Assembly (NCBI RefSeq): GCF_002812955.1
Contig: NZ_PFXK01000002.1
Location: 186,001 to 250,000, forward strand
Source: Vibrio sp. HA2012
GTDB taxonomy: Bacteria > Pseudomonadota > Gammaproteobacteria > Enterobacterales > Vibrionaceae
Length of the DNA stretch: 64,000 bases
Reading direction: 5' to 3'
The position numbers and the translations under genes are program-made. Every line of letters begins with the position of its first letter. The first letter of the stretch is position 1. Below the pieces are notes generated by a model. It worked only from the letters and a program-made list of their open reading frames with translations, did not search any database and was not told where the DNA came from. This document shows, one piece after another, positions 9,388 through 18,759 of this stretch.

Positions 9388-10121
9388 CACATTCCTCCTT
9401 ACCCGATTTACTTGCGGGGCAGGTTTCCGGGCTGACGGTGAGTTTTGGTCAGCATCGGGTACTTACCGATGTCAGCGTTAAATTATACCCAAACCGGATT
9501 CATCTTTTGTGTGGTCCTTCCGGTTCTGGGAAGAGTACTTTTTTACGGGCACTGAATCGTCTTAATGACTGCTTTGGTGGCTGCCATACAGAGGGAGAGA
9601 TTGCACTGCAATTGGGTGGGTGTGTTTATCAGGTTAATCGTCTTCACTCTAGTGCGCTTCCGGATCTGCGGCGACGAGTCGGAATGGTATTTCAGCATCC
9701 TCAGCTATTGCCCGGCACGGTTGCTGATAATTTGCTGTTGCCGTTAAAAGTGGTTGCCGGTCTAAGCGGAGCTGAAGCTCAGAAGAGGGTGACAGAGGCT
9801 TGCCGGCAAGCCGCGTTATGGGATGAAATTAAAGACCGAATGGATATGGCGGCATCTTCTCTCTCCGGTGGTCAGCAGCAGCGTCTCTGTCTGGCACGCA
9901 CGCTTGCTCTGGAACCGGAGATTTTATTGCTGGACGAACCGACGGCTTCGCTGGACCCGGTGGCGGAAGAGCTGGTGGAGCAGTGTATTGGGCAATTGGC
10001 TCAGAAATACACTATCGTGATGGTCTCTCACTCGGAACGTCAGACAGAAAAACTGGCTGACCACATTATCCGTTTGAATCAGGGAAAGATTGAGTATTGT
10101 AAGGTCAACATGCGAGTCTGA
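9384..10121 (+). CDS. pstB: Phosphate ABC transporter ATPase PstB
   Basis: This ATPase powers phosphate import. The 245 residues contain Walker A GPSGSGKST (about 44-52), a Q-loop MVFQHPQ, the ABC signature LSGGQQQR and Walker B ILLLDEPTASLD, followed by the switch His in VSHS. It starts at a GTG with GAGGAG 8 bases upstream and overlaps pstA by 4 bases. No phoU follows, unlike the classical E. coli operon. It is the last gene of the operon; the nearest terminator-like hairpin is about 180 bp downstream. Confidence 0.94.
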   Translation: MTHSSLPDLLAGQVSGLTVSFGQHRVLTDVSVKLYPNRIHLLCGPSGSGKSTFLRALNRLNDCFGGCHTEGEIALQLGGCVYQVNRLHSSALPDLRRRVGMVFQHPQLLPGTVADNLLLPLKVVAGLSGAEAQKRVTEACRQAALWDEIKDRMDMAASSLSGGQQQRLCLARTLALEPEILLLDEPTASLDPVAEELVEQCIGQLAQKYTIVMVSHSERQTEKLADHIIRLNQGKIEYCKVNMRV

Positions 10122-10205
10122 GTTTTAATCTGTAGTGAAGGTTTATTTTCTCCGGAGTTTAAATCTTCAATAGTTTTTATAGTGCAAAACTCGACTCTGG
10201 GTTCT

Positions 10206-10334
10206 GATGTGCTAAAGTCCGCCTCAACCACTCTCGATGGTTACAATATTTGATTTATTCAAGTTACAAAAGTTAATTTCGTTCTTTATTAATGCTCCAT
10301 AAGCCAGGTTCTCTCGGTTCCTGGCTCTTTTTTT
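10206..10334 (+). ncRNA. Possible small RNA or terminated leader between pstB and the HD-GYP gene
   Basis: This covers most of the 319-bp gene-free stretch 10122-10440. An extended -10 (TGTGCTAAAGT, 10206-10216) would start a transcript near 10222. That transcript has a 5' hairpin (AACCA/TGGTT, about 10227-10243), an A/T-rich single-stranded middle and the intrinsic terminator at 10302-10334. An RNA of about 110 nt with a terminal hairpin and long U-run is the usual shape of an Hfq-dependent small RNA. It could equally be an attenuated leader of the HD-GYP gene, or the hairpin may simply end pstSCAB. I do not recognise a known RNA. Confidence 0.35.
10302..10334 (+). terminator. Rho-independent terminator
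   Basis: The stem AGCCAGG/CCTGGCT with an 11-nt loop is followed by C and seven T residues. It ends either pstSCAB read-through or the candidate small RNA. Confidence 0.75.
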
Positions 10335-10440
10335 ATCCCTAGTTTCTGTCCGGTTTGTTCGCGTATTTGTCTGATATGCACTATGGTCAATAAGATGATC
10401 ATAAGCATAATTATCTCGACCTATGGCTAGGGACATGACT

Positions 10441-13404
10441 ATGAATAATCTCACCTTAAAAGAGAAGAGGTTTTCGATCCGCTTTACTGTAGGCAGTCTG
10501 TTTTTAATCGCCGCGACATTAATGAGTGTGTTTGCTATTGCTTTGCAGTATCACTTCAGTAAAGAGATGGCGATGAAGAATGCATTGTCGGAATTTTCGT
10601 CTATCTCAGAACAGGCCGGTGAATATATTGATGATATTGATACCAATGCAATCCACACAATTGAACTGCTGACGAAAGTTTTCAGTACCCGGTACGAATC
10701 GATTGATGAGGTGACCAAAAGAGATATTCTTATTCAGGCACTGAAAAATGCGCCTCTCTTCTACAGCCTGTATCTGGGCAGTGATACCAATGATTTTTAT
10801 CAGATTATTAATCTGAATTCTTCCCCTGTCGTCCGGAGAAGAATTGAGGCGGGTGATAATGACCGCTGGGTGATCATCAAAATTTATGGTGATAATCAGC
10901 ATCGTATCAGAGAAAACAGCTATTACACACAAGATCTGGAGCTGACGAAAAAAAACATTGAGACCAGTAACTATTTTCCGGTAGAGCGGCCATGGTTTCG
11001 TTCCGGTAATAAACTGAATACATTTAAGACACAGCCTTATTTATTTCAGCACCTGAAGATTACCGGACAAACCTATTCTAAACGAGTACCTGGTACCGAT
11101 ATTGTTCTGGGACTGGATTGTGTATTGTCTTCATTATTAGAGCGTTTGATTGGCCTGTCGGCTGATTTCGGGGCAGATTCCGGAACAGAAATTTTTATTT
11201 TTAATGGTGAGGGAGACATTATCTCTACCAATGTTCAGTCGCAGCAGAAAATACGGATCCCTCCTTCAAAAGCACTGACATTAAGTCAGGAACAGAAGAC
11301 ATTGATAAAAAATACCCGTTCATTAAAAGTGTCCAATCAGATGACCCGGACACCGTTAGATTTTGCTCTGGCCGGAGAGCCACAGGGATATGCCGTAGAT
11401 GTACTCCGGTTGGTTTCTGAAATGACGGGGCTGCATTTTGAGTTTATTAATGGCTTTACTCTGCCTGAATTGGTGGAGCAGTTCGGACAGGGAGCTTTGG
11501 ATATTCTGAACGCTGTTCCCGGTAGTGCCATTCGTGATTTAACCGGAATACCCAGTCAGCCGCTTTTTTCTGTTCCTGAAGTACCGATGAGCGATAAATC
11601 TGAGTCTTATTATTTGGTAATGGCAGAGGCTGATGACCCGGTTATTCGTGTGATTAATATGGCAGTAAGTAATATTTCGTCCGAGCAGTGGCAGGCTTTG
11701 AACACCCGCTGGTTGCATACTTTGAGTGTCGAATCGGGCTGGCAGGCTTCTGTACCATATCAGGAAATATCTTCTTTGACCGGACAACCGGATCAGCATA
11801 AGCAGTTGATCCTTTCAGAGGTGAATGGGCAGTCCCGCTATTTTTATGTTGAAAAGATAAATTCAAAGCTAGCGAATAATGAATTTCTTGCGGTTATTGT
11901 GCCTGCGGATTTGATCTTGGAGAAGACCATCCGGAGGATACTGAGTGCATTGATACTGACGGTTCTGGCAATGCTGGCTCTGCTGCCAGTTGCATGGTTT
12001 TTCGGTACACCGATCGTAACCCCTATACGACAACTTCGGGCCGAAACAAAAAAAGTAAAAGCCCGGCAATTCCGGCAGGTTAGCTGGGTAAACAGCCGGA
12101 TAAAAGAGGTATGGGAGTTATCGGATTCTATTGTAGAGATGTCGAAAGAGATCCAAAAAAGAGAGAATGAACAGGAGCAATTTGTCGAAGCATTAATCCG
12201 TTTAATTGCACAGGCTATCGATGACAAGTCTCCTTATACTGCGGGTCATTGTAATCGGGTTCCTGAGCTGGGCATGATGCTGGCGGATGCTGCTGAACGG
12301 GCATCTTATGGTCCGTTGAAGACATTTCAGTTCAATAATGAAGATGAGAAGCGCGAGTTCCGGATTGCCGCCTGGTTGCATGATTGTGGTAAGTTGATTA
12401 CTCCGGAGTATATTGTTGATAAAGGCACAAAGCTTGAGTGTATCTGTAACCGGATTAATGAAATCCGTACCCGGTTTGAGGTGTTATGGAGGGATGCAGA
12501 AATAGGGTATCTGCAGGCGGTGTATCAGCAGGGGGAGGATGATACTTCCGCGCGGCAGGTTATGGAACAGCGCAGAAAGCAGTTGCAAGATGATTTTGCT
12601 TTTATCGCTTCAGTCAATGTTGGTAGTGAATCCGTCAGTGAGGAGACGTTGGCTCGTTTGCAGCAGATATCCCTGCAGGAATGGTTCAGGAATTTTGATG
12701 ATTCATTAGGTTTGTCACCGGTGGAGGAACAGAAACGTCCCCGTAGTCCATCGCCTTTACCGGCTCGCGAACAACTCTTAGCGGATAAGGCCGAGCATTA
12801 TTCCGAATGGGCGCGAGAAGTTAAATATGCGCCTGAACTGGGTATCCGGATGGATGTGCCCGAATTCAGGAGTAATCATGGCGAGTTGTATAACTTGTCG
12901 GTTGGGCGGGGGACGCTAACTGATGAAGATAGATTTATCATTAATGAACATATTATCAGTACCATTAAGATGCTGGAAAGCTTGCCATTTTCCGCTGAGC
13001 TAAGTCGGGTTCCCCGCTATGCATCAACCCATCATGAGACACTGACCGGGAGTGGTTATCCGAGAAAACTCACCGGAGACCAACTTTCCGTACCGGAGAG
13101 GATTCTTGCTATCGCTGATATATTCGAAGCGCTTACCGCTGCGGATCGTCCATATAAAAAAGCCAAGCCTCTGAGTGTGGCTATTGATATTCTGTATCAT
13201 ATGGCACTGGATGAACATATTGATATGGATATATTCCGCCTGTTTCTGGAAAGCGGAGTTTACCTGCGCTATGCCGAAAAATATCTGCCGGATGAACAGA
13301 TAGATGCAGTCGATATTGAGCAATATGTTGGAGAGAATAAAACAGGCACTCAACCTAATGTATTTACTACGGAAAAAGCATTACCGGCAGATGTTCCTGT
13401 ATAA
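10441..13404 (+). CDS. HD-GYP domain c-di-GMP (or cyclic dinucleotide) phosphodiesterase with two periplasmic sensor regions
   Basis: The start at 10441 has AGGG 8 bases upstream; an ATG at 10423 lacks a site. The protein has 987 residues: TM1 about 15-38, a dCache-like domain (about 40-270), then a stretch resembling a shortened SBP_bac_3 solute-binding domain (about 290-430, ending in an ISSEQWQALNTRWL helix), TM2 about 498-520, HAMP, and a C-terminal HD-GYP domain. The metal-binding HD is H647-D648 in WLHDCGK and GYP is residues 872-874 in GSGYP. About 140 extra residues lie between the HD motif and the second half of the domain. It probably degrades c-di-GMP; some Vibrio HD-GYP proteins act on cGAMP instead. 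It ends 3 bp from the convergent next gene with no terminator visible. Confidence 0.9.
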   Translation: MNNLTLKEKRFSIRFTVGSLFLIAATLMSVFAIALQYHFSKEMAMKNALSEFSSISEQAGEYIDDIDTNAIHTIELLTKVFSTRYESIDEVTKRDILIQALKNAPLFYSLYLGSDTNDFYQIINLNSSPVVRRRIEAGDNDRWVIIKIYGDNQHRIRENSYYTQDLELTKKNIETSNYFPVERPWFRSGNKLNTFKTQPYLFQHLKITGQTYSKRVPGTDIVLGLDCVLSSLLERLIGLSADFGADSGTEIFIFNGEGDIISTNVQSQQKIRIPPSKALTLSQEQKTLIKNTRSLKVSNQMTRTPLDFALAGEPQGYAVDVLRLVSEMTGLHFEFINGFTLPELVEQFGQGALDILNAVPGSAIRDLTGIPSQPLFSVPEVPMSDKSESYYLVMAEADDPVIRVINMAVSNISSEQWQALNTRWLHTLSVESGWQASVPYQEISSLTGQPDQHKQLILSEVNGQSRYFYVEKINSKLANNEFLAVIVPADLILEKTIRRILSALILTVLAMLALLPVAWFFGTPIVTPIRQLRAETKKVKARQFRQVSWVNSRIKEVWELSDSIVEMSKEIQKRENEQEQFVEALIRLIAQAIDDKSPYTAGHCNRVPELGMMLADAAERASYGPLKTFQFNNEDEKREFRIAAWLHDCGKLITPEYIVDKGTKLECICNRINEIRTRFEVLWRDAEIGYLQAVYQQGEDDTSARQVMEQRRKQLQDDFAFIASVNVGSESVSEETLARLQQISLQEWFRNFDDSLGLSPVEEQKRPRSPSPLPAREQLLADKAEHYSEWAREVKYAPELGIRMDVPEFRSNHGELYNLSVGRGTLTDEDRFIINEHIISTIKMLESLPFSAELSRVPRYASTHHETLTGSGYPRKLTGDQLSVPERILAIADIFEALTAADRPYKKAKPLSVAIDILYHMALDEHIDMDIFRLFLESGVYLRYAEKYLPDEQIDAVDIEQYVGENKTGTQPNVFTTEKALPADVPV

Positions 13405-13407
13405 GGA

Positions 13408-14358
13408 TTATGGCTGGCCGGAATACCGGTTAATTCTGAGTAACGGAGCCGGTAGCTTTTCTGTGACAACAAACAAATTGCGGCTTTGTGCATCGAAACC
13501 AATACCTTCGGCCTGCGCCAGTTCAGGAAGGGCTATGATTTCTGGTTTTTGGCGTAATACGCTGAGCCAGCTATCATGTTCTGAAGCCGGATAATAATAA
13601 GCATCACCATAGGTCAGTATCGCGATACCCAAGCCATCGGAACGGATATCCATCGCAGTTGGCTGAAGGGTATAACCGAATAAGTCGATAAGTCGGAAAT
13701 GTTTTTTTTCTGGTTGAGGAAATGGTCGGATAACACCTTGCTTTACTGCTGTGGCCGTTGTGCTGCTACCGGGAGTGAATGGCAACATATACAAGACAGG
13801 AATGTCCTCCCGCTTACTGAGTAATAGGATTTGCTGGTGTTTTATATCTACGGCGACGGCTTCGCAGTCATGGCTGCCATCATTGTAGCGGAAAGTGACA
13901 CTCCATTCCGGTTCTGCTGATATATTCGCTGGCAATGCGATATCAGACAGTTCGGGTTCCCGGATAAAGTGCAGTTGATAGCTGGAGCGGGAAGCTCCGT
14001 TATCTCCTGTATCGGCAATCAGAATATAGGTGTGTTGGTTATAAGCAAATATAGCCAGATCTTCCCAGTCCTTATTTTTAGTTCCGTTTATTGTCATCCG
14101 GACAAGCTCTTTCCCATCGGTATTCACGGCAAAGAGTACGGGCGAATTGCCACTGTCATTGTTTAGCCATAGCAACCCCGGATGTTTCCTCGACACGGCA
14201 ATACCACTGGCTTCGGCGATACTCTTTGAAGTAAGGTAGCCAGAGGTCATGTTTTCAGGCAGGCTGTTATTGTCCGGCACTGGCGTAAATGAGCAGGATA
14301 ACAGGGACAGCAGAACGGAAAGAAAGGAAAACTGAATCAGCTTAGAGCAACGAAACAT
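13408..14358 (-). CDS. Lipoprotein, beta-propeller-like, unknown function
   Basis: This 316-residue protein has a hydrophobic N-terminus and lipobox-like LLSLLSC (Cys22). The mature part has repeated beta-strand patterns such as SGIAVSRKHPGLLWLNNDSG, DWEDLAIF, YILIADTGDNG and CEAVAVDIKHQQILLLSKRE. These recall SdiA-regulated or phytase-like propellers, in which acidic loops bind calcium; the assignment to a family is tentative. Its start lies 17 bases inside the end of the upstream GGDEF-EAL gene, so the two are co-transcribed and probably translationally coupled. That context suggests an envelope protein connected with c-di-GMP output. Confidence 0.7.
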   Translation of the reverse strand: MFRCSKLIQFSFLSVLLSLLSCSFTPVPDNNSLPENMTSGYLTSKSIAEASGIAVSRKHPGLLWLNNDSGNSPVLFAVNTDGKELVRMTINGTKNKDWEDLAIFAYNQHTYILIADTGDNGASRSSYQLHFIREPELSDIALPANISAEPEWSVTFRYNDGSHDCEAVAVDIKHQQILLLSKREDIPVLYMLPFTPGSSTTATAVKQGVIRPFPQPEKKHFRLIDLFGYTLQPTAMDIRSDGLGIAILTYGDAYYYPASEHDSWLSVLRQKPEIIALPELAQAEGIGFDAQSRNLFVVTEKLPAPLLRINRYSGQP

Positions 14359-15940
14359 CGGCAGAATACACCTGATCCTGAATATACCGGGTAAAGATAG
14401 TTAATGGTAAAGGTTTACTGAAATAATATCCCTGCAGATAATGGCAGCCCATACTCTGCAGTTGTCGTGCCGTATTATTATCTTCAATACCTTCAGCGAC
14501 GACACTGTACTGTAGTGATTTAGCCAGATAGATAATGGAGTTAACAATAGATTGATTTAATTCACTTTGCAGCATGTCTGTCACGAATGATTGATCTATT
14601 TTTATCTGAGCCAGAGGCAGTAGTTTGAGTAACGACAATGAAGAGAAGCCGGTTCCAAAATCATCGATGCTGAATGAAAACCCACTTTGAGCCAGGCAAT
14701 TCATCATTTTTCTGGCCTGCGAAATGTCGGTCATCATCGTGCTTTCTGTTATCTCGAAAAACAGCTGGCCGGGCTGTAGTATACCTTTGGCTATCGCACC
14801 TTTAAGGATGGTCAGCAGAGATGGGTTATGCATATCCTTTGCTGACAGATTGATATGCAGACAACCGGTAAACCCAGCCTTTTTTAATACCGGTAACTCA
14901 GAAATACACTGCTGAATGACCCAGCAGGTTATGTCATGAATAACAGAGCTCTGCTCTGCGACAGAAATAAACTGATCCGGCGGGATAAAACTACCGTCTT
15001 TTTGCGGCCAGCGGATTAAAACTTCTGCACCGTGAACCGAGTTACCACTGCCTTCTATTATTGGCTGATAATAAAGCTGAAACTCTTTATTTTGTACCGC
15101 ATCTTTTAGCTTTGCTGCAATGGTCAGCCGTTCCTGAATGCCCTGAGTCAGTTCTTCAGAAAAAACGACAAAATCTGCTTTTTTGTGTTTAGACGCGTAC
15201 ATGGCAAGATTCGCCTGCTGGAGAAGTTCATTGGCATCGCTGCTGTAGAGCGGATAACTGCTGACGCCAATACCCGCTCCGGAACATAATGAATAGCCCT
15301 GAACATTAAGAGGGTGGCTTAATTGAAAGTGAATTTCGTCCACAATACTTTTCAGCTGAAAGTTATGTTTGTCTTCCCATAACAGCGCAAATTCATTTCC
15401 TCCCAGGCGGTGCAGAGTACTTTCTTTGGGCAGATGGGTGCGGAACTTATCGGAAACTGCCCGTAGAAATTCATCTCCATAATAATGGCCCATGGCATTG
15501 TTGATCTGCTTAAAATTATTCAGATCGATAATCAGCAGTGTAAAAGGGGATTTTTTCTCGATGAGTCCGGTCATGGTTTTGAGAAAGGCTCGCCGGTTAC
15601 CTAGAGAAGTCAGGCCGTCGTGCAATGCGTTATATTTTTCCCGGGCAATGGATTTTTCTATCTGCCGGAGGCTTCGCTGACTGAGCTGAGTGACCATAAG
15701 AACAAAGATACTGCCGCTGAACAGAATAATGGCATGAATCAGATAATCAAGGCGGAATTCGGTTGTCGTGAAAAAGCGTATGGTTGAGATCAGGTAGACC
15801 AGAATAAAAAACAGGATAAGACTGTACAGAATCCGCCATCCTGTTTGCTGGCTTTTATCACATATTTCGCCTGTCGGACGCAGGCTGTACATCAGTATGA
15901 TCAGCCCGGTAAAAGTGAGCAGGGTAGAGACATATTCCAT
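14342..15940 (-). CDS. Membrane GGDEF-EAL protein with degenerate GGDEF motif
   Basis: The start at 15940 is chosen for the upstream AGGT and because the protein then begins with a membrane segment; a GTG 54 bp upstream is possible. The protein has about 532 residues: three predicted N-terminal membrane helices (to about residue 105), a GGDEF domain and a C-terminal EAL domain. The GGDEF signature reads GGNEF, so cyclase activity is doubtful. The EAL domain keeps the EVLIRW start, the NLSAKD metal-ligand region, DDFGTG and an EGIE loop, so phosphodiesterase activity is likely. It overlaps the downstream lipoprotein gene by 17 bases. Confidence 0.9.
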   Translation of the reverse strand: MEYVSTLLTFTGLIILMYSLRPTGEICDKSQQTGWRILYSLILFFILVYLISTIRFFTTTEFRLDYLIHAIILFSGSIFVLMVTQLSQRSLRQIEKSIAREKYNALHDGLTSLGNRRAFLKTMTGLIEKKSPFTLLIIDLNNFKQINNAMGHYYGDEFLRAVSDKFRTHLPKESTLHRLGGNEFALLWEDKHNFQLKSIVDEIHFQLSHPLNVQGYSLCSGAGIGVSSYPLYSSDANELLQQANLAMYASKHKKADFVVFSEELTQGIQERLTIAAKLKDAVQNKEFQLYYQPIIEGSGNSVHGAEVLIRWPQKDGSFIPPDQFISVAEQSSVIHDITCWVIQQCISELPVLKKAGFTGCLHINLSAKDMHNPSLLTILKGAIAKGILQPGQLFFEITESTMMTDISQARKMMNCLAQSGFSFSIDDFGTGFSSLSLLKLLPLAQIKIDQSFVTDMLQSELNQSIVNSIIYLAKSLQYSVVAEGIEDNNTARQLQSMGCHYLQGYYFSKPLPLTIFTRYIQDQVYSADVSLL

Positions 15941-16055
15941 TGCATTACCTGAATCATCACGTACAGATAAATCCGTAGGCTTACCTATAACCACATAGTA
16001 TTTAGGTAGTTAATCACAGGGACTGTGGATTGTAAATCTCTTCTATCTGAGGGGA

Positions 16056-18056
16056 TTACTTATGCTGATTAAATAACCAATCCCGGATGCCGTCAATAGA
16101 ATACGCATATTGCCAGGTATAACGGTGACTTCCTCCTGTAAAAATGGTGTAATTTATCGATGCATTTTGGCTTAGCATGTCTCTGACATTTTTATCTAGT
16201 TTATTTGGGGCCGCTTCTGCGTTCCAGGTAGCTTTGGCAACAGTGGCACCATTATCAGCAAGTACTGCGGTAATCGCATCCATTCCCGGATTAGCTTTCG
16301 TATCACCTTGAGAAACGACAATCCACAATGGTTTGCCGCTAAGTGGAGTAACCTGTTTTGGATCCCACTGACAAGCAACGAGCAGTGATGCGGCAAAGAG
16401 ATCGGGATATTTGATATCCATTGCAATAGAGGTCATGCCACCCATGGACTGACCCGTATTGTATAAACGATTTGCATCTATGGAGTACCGGGTCATTAAA
16501 TCTTTCAGTAGATTAACGGTTACATCCATATCATCTGATGTCTTCGAATTATCATCCGCCATAATGGCGTTATATTGGGGAGCTAATACAAAACTTTCAT
16601 GCAGAGCCTGATCCCGTTCAGAGGCCCAAATAACAGAACCTAACCCCTGGGTCAGTGTCTCGGTTGGGTTGTTACTCACGACTCCTGCATCGTGCATAAA
16701 CAGAACTAAGGGGTAAGATTTTGCTGGGTCATAGTTCTTGGGTACAAACAGGTTATACATCAGATCTTTATTGAACTTTACGTCGTGGTATACATGTTGC
16801 TGAAAGCCTTCAGTATCTGGACTCAGGGTAATATTACTGGTTAGTACAGTACCACTTGCAGTAGCGGTTTCACCGGATGCAAGGCTGATCTCTCCAGTCT
16901 GAGTTATTGTCGCCGTTAAAATAACCGGATCTGCTGATTTATCTGAAACTTGTCCTAGTTGGGGGCCTCCGGTTCCTGGAGTTTTATTTGTTCCTGCTTC
17001 TTGTGAAGCATTTCCCTCTTTCTGAGGGCCTCCCCCCATCTGACTGCTGGTGGGATCAATGTCTGTTTTAAGCTCTATAATGACAACAGAACCTGTCGTT
17101 GATGGCTGACCGAGAATAGCTGATTGGCTGAGATACACAGACGTGATTTCTCGACCAGCTACGTTAAAGTCATTAACAGTAAGAGACTGCAATATAACAT
17201 CCGCCGTGTATTCAATGGCAAGACCAGCAATTTTCTGTCCATCGCCGATTACTTTCACCAGAGCGGTAACATTCATGATGTAGGGGGTATTCGGATACTG
17301 GTATTTTCCTATTTTCAGCTTAGCACCTTCATCGCCCAAAACTGCAGCTTTACTGTACCAGTCCAAAGCAATAGAAATATCCTGTGTTACACCAAGTCCT
17401 TGTTCATATATATTTCCCAAAGCCAGTATTGCCGGGAGGCTGATGATATCCCCACGAGTAGCAGACTGTTTATATAACACTAACGCTTTGGCATAGTCCT
17501 GAACAACGCCCAGACCGTTTTCATATAATTTGCCGAGATAGTACTGACTTGTAATATCACCTTTGTCGGCTGCTTTTTGATAGTTCACCGCGGCCTTTGT
17601 ATAGTTGACTTCGTCTCCCCAGCCATTTTCATATATCAGGCCGATATAGCGGGAAGCTTTCATATCCCCAGCATAGTTCGCTTTTTCCAGCCATTCACGG
17701 GCGAGGCTGTAGTCTTGTTCCACCCCTTCTCCGTACAGATACTGAATACCCAAATCTGTCATGGCTCTGGCTTCTCCCTGTAAAGCTGCTTTTTGAATAT
17801 AAGCAAAACCTTTTTCCGGGTCATTCAGACCATATCTGCCGTGCCAGTATGCTTCACCTAAACGAACCATAGCATTACGATTGCCATCTATTTCTGCGAG
17901 CTTCAAATATTCTAAAGCTAGATCATCCTGACCAGCTGAATTAGCCTGCTCATACAAGGTCATGTAGTCTGCATCTGTGGATTTCACGGTATTGCATCCG
18001 GTCAGTAACAGAAGAACAGCTATGAAGCCTGAGATTGCATTACGGGTAAGGGGCAT
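16056..18056 (-). CDS. Lipoprotein with Sel1 repeats fused to an alpha/beta-hydrolase esterase
   Basis: The start at 18056 has AAGGA 8 bases upstream; an ATG 6 bp earlier is too close to that site. Of the 667 codons, residues 1-22 are a signal peptide with lipobox LLLTGC. Residues about 40-250 hold five or six Sel1-like repeats (Gly-rich helical pairs with a YxxGxGVxxD-like turn). Residues about 255-430 look beta-rich (Ig-like) with a Gly/Pro/Thr-rich linker. The C-terminal region from about 430 is an esterase with the nucleophile elbow GQSMGG (S537) and a late His in GGSHRYTW. This matches secreted PHB-depolymerase/feruloyl-type esterases. It is 10 bp downstream of the DUF1090 gene, so both form one operon. 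Confidence 0.85.
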   Translation of the reverse strand: MPLTRNAISGFIAVLLLLTGCNTVKSTDADYMTLYEQANSAGQDDLALEYLKLAEIDGNRNAMVRLGEAYWHGRYGLNDPEKGFAYIQKAALQGEARAMTDLGIQYLYGEGVEQDYSLAREWLEKANYAGDMKASRYIGLIYENGWGDEVNYTKAAVNYQKAADKGDITSQYYLGKLYENGLGVVQDYAKALVLYKQSATRGDIISLPAILALGNIYEQGLGVTQDISIALDWYSKAAVLGDEGAKLKIGKYQYPNTPYIMNVTALVKVIGDGQKIAGLAIEYTADVILQSLTVNDFNVAGREITSVYLSQSAILGQPSTTGSVVIIELKTDIDPTSSQMGGGPQKEGNASQEAGTNKTPGTGGPQLGQVSDKSADPVILTATITQTGEISLASGETATASGTVLTSNITLSPDTEGFQQHVYHDVKFNKDLMYNLFVPKNYDPAKSYPLVLFMHDAGVVSNNPTETLTQGLGSVIWASERDQALHESFVLAPQYNAIMADDNSKTSDDMDVTVNLLKDLMTRYSIDANRLYNTGQSMGGMTSIAMDIKYPDLFAASLLVACQWDPKQVTPLSGKPLWIVVSQGDTKANPGMDAITAVLADNGATVAKATWNAEAAPNKLDKNVRDMLSQNASINYTIFTGGSHRYTWQYAYSIDGIRDWLFNQHK

Positions 18057-18066
18057 GGTCATGTCC

Positions 18067-18534
18067 TTATTTCGTCACCTGGAGTTGTTTCAATTTACGT
18101 TCATATTCAGCTGTTATTTCCTGAATTTTAAGGTCATATTTTTCTTTTGCTCTTAAGATCTTGGTTGTTTTACCGTCAGACTTTGCTTCAGCAAGATCAT
18201 CTTCATACTCGTCAAGGGCATCATCCAGATCTTCTTTGTATTCGTCGTTCAATTCTTCCAGCTCTTCCTGATATTCTTCCTGAGCCAGTCCAGGATTCTG
18301 TGCACAACTGTCTTTAAGGTGTACCAGAGAATTTTGTAGTCCGAGAATTTTCCCTACATCACCGTATTCTTTCGCTTTTTCCAGCTCATATTCTTTTTCA
18401 CAAATGTTTCGGTTACATCCGGATAATCCGGCACAACTGGACGTTGCGTGTGCCGCAAGCGTACTGCCGGATAACAGAATACTGGTTACTAAATAGGTTA
18501 GGAAATGGGGAGTGATTTTTTTTACCTTATTCAT
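18067..18534 (-). CDS. DUF1090-family periplasmic coiled-coil protein
   Basis: The start at 18534 has AGGAG 7 bases upstream. The product is about 155 residues: a signal peptide ending near HATS, then CAGLSGCNRNICEKEYELEKA, which matches the start of the DUF1090 family (E. coli YqjC type), a paired cysteine in LKDSCAQ, and a long charged coiled coil rich in Glu, Asp and Lys. YqjC is about 122 residues, so the acidic coiled coil here is longer. Its function is unknown. It is the first gene of an operon with the Sel1-esterase lipoprotein. Confidence 0.85.
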   Translation of the reverse strand: MNKVKKITPHFLTYLVTSILLSGSTLAAHATSSCAGLSGCNRNICEKEYELEKAKEYGDVGKILGLQNSLVHLKDSCAQNPGLAQEEYQEELEELNDEYKEDLDDALDEYEDDLAEAKSDGKTTKILRAKEKYDLKIQEITAEYERKLKQLQVTK

Positions 18535-18759
18535 AAGCATTCTCCTGATGCATGCTCGTATAAACTGAGTATGGTTAACTGAGATAAAGTGTAATGGTTA
18601 GAGCTACTCTAATGTCAAAGTATACTTATCAACTTTACTTATATTTACGTATAAGTTCGCAGGTGCTGTCCATGACAGAAATACGTTGACCTTAGAGTGA
18701 CTTCAACCCTTAGGATAAGTATTAGTAGTTGAATCTTTTTGTTTTTAAGAGGACATCTG

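Noticed and set aside
18588..18660. Repeats of ACTTAT-like sequence before the tannase-family gene
   Set aside because: The arms are only about 6 bp in an AT-rich promoter region and could be chance.
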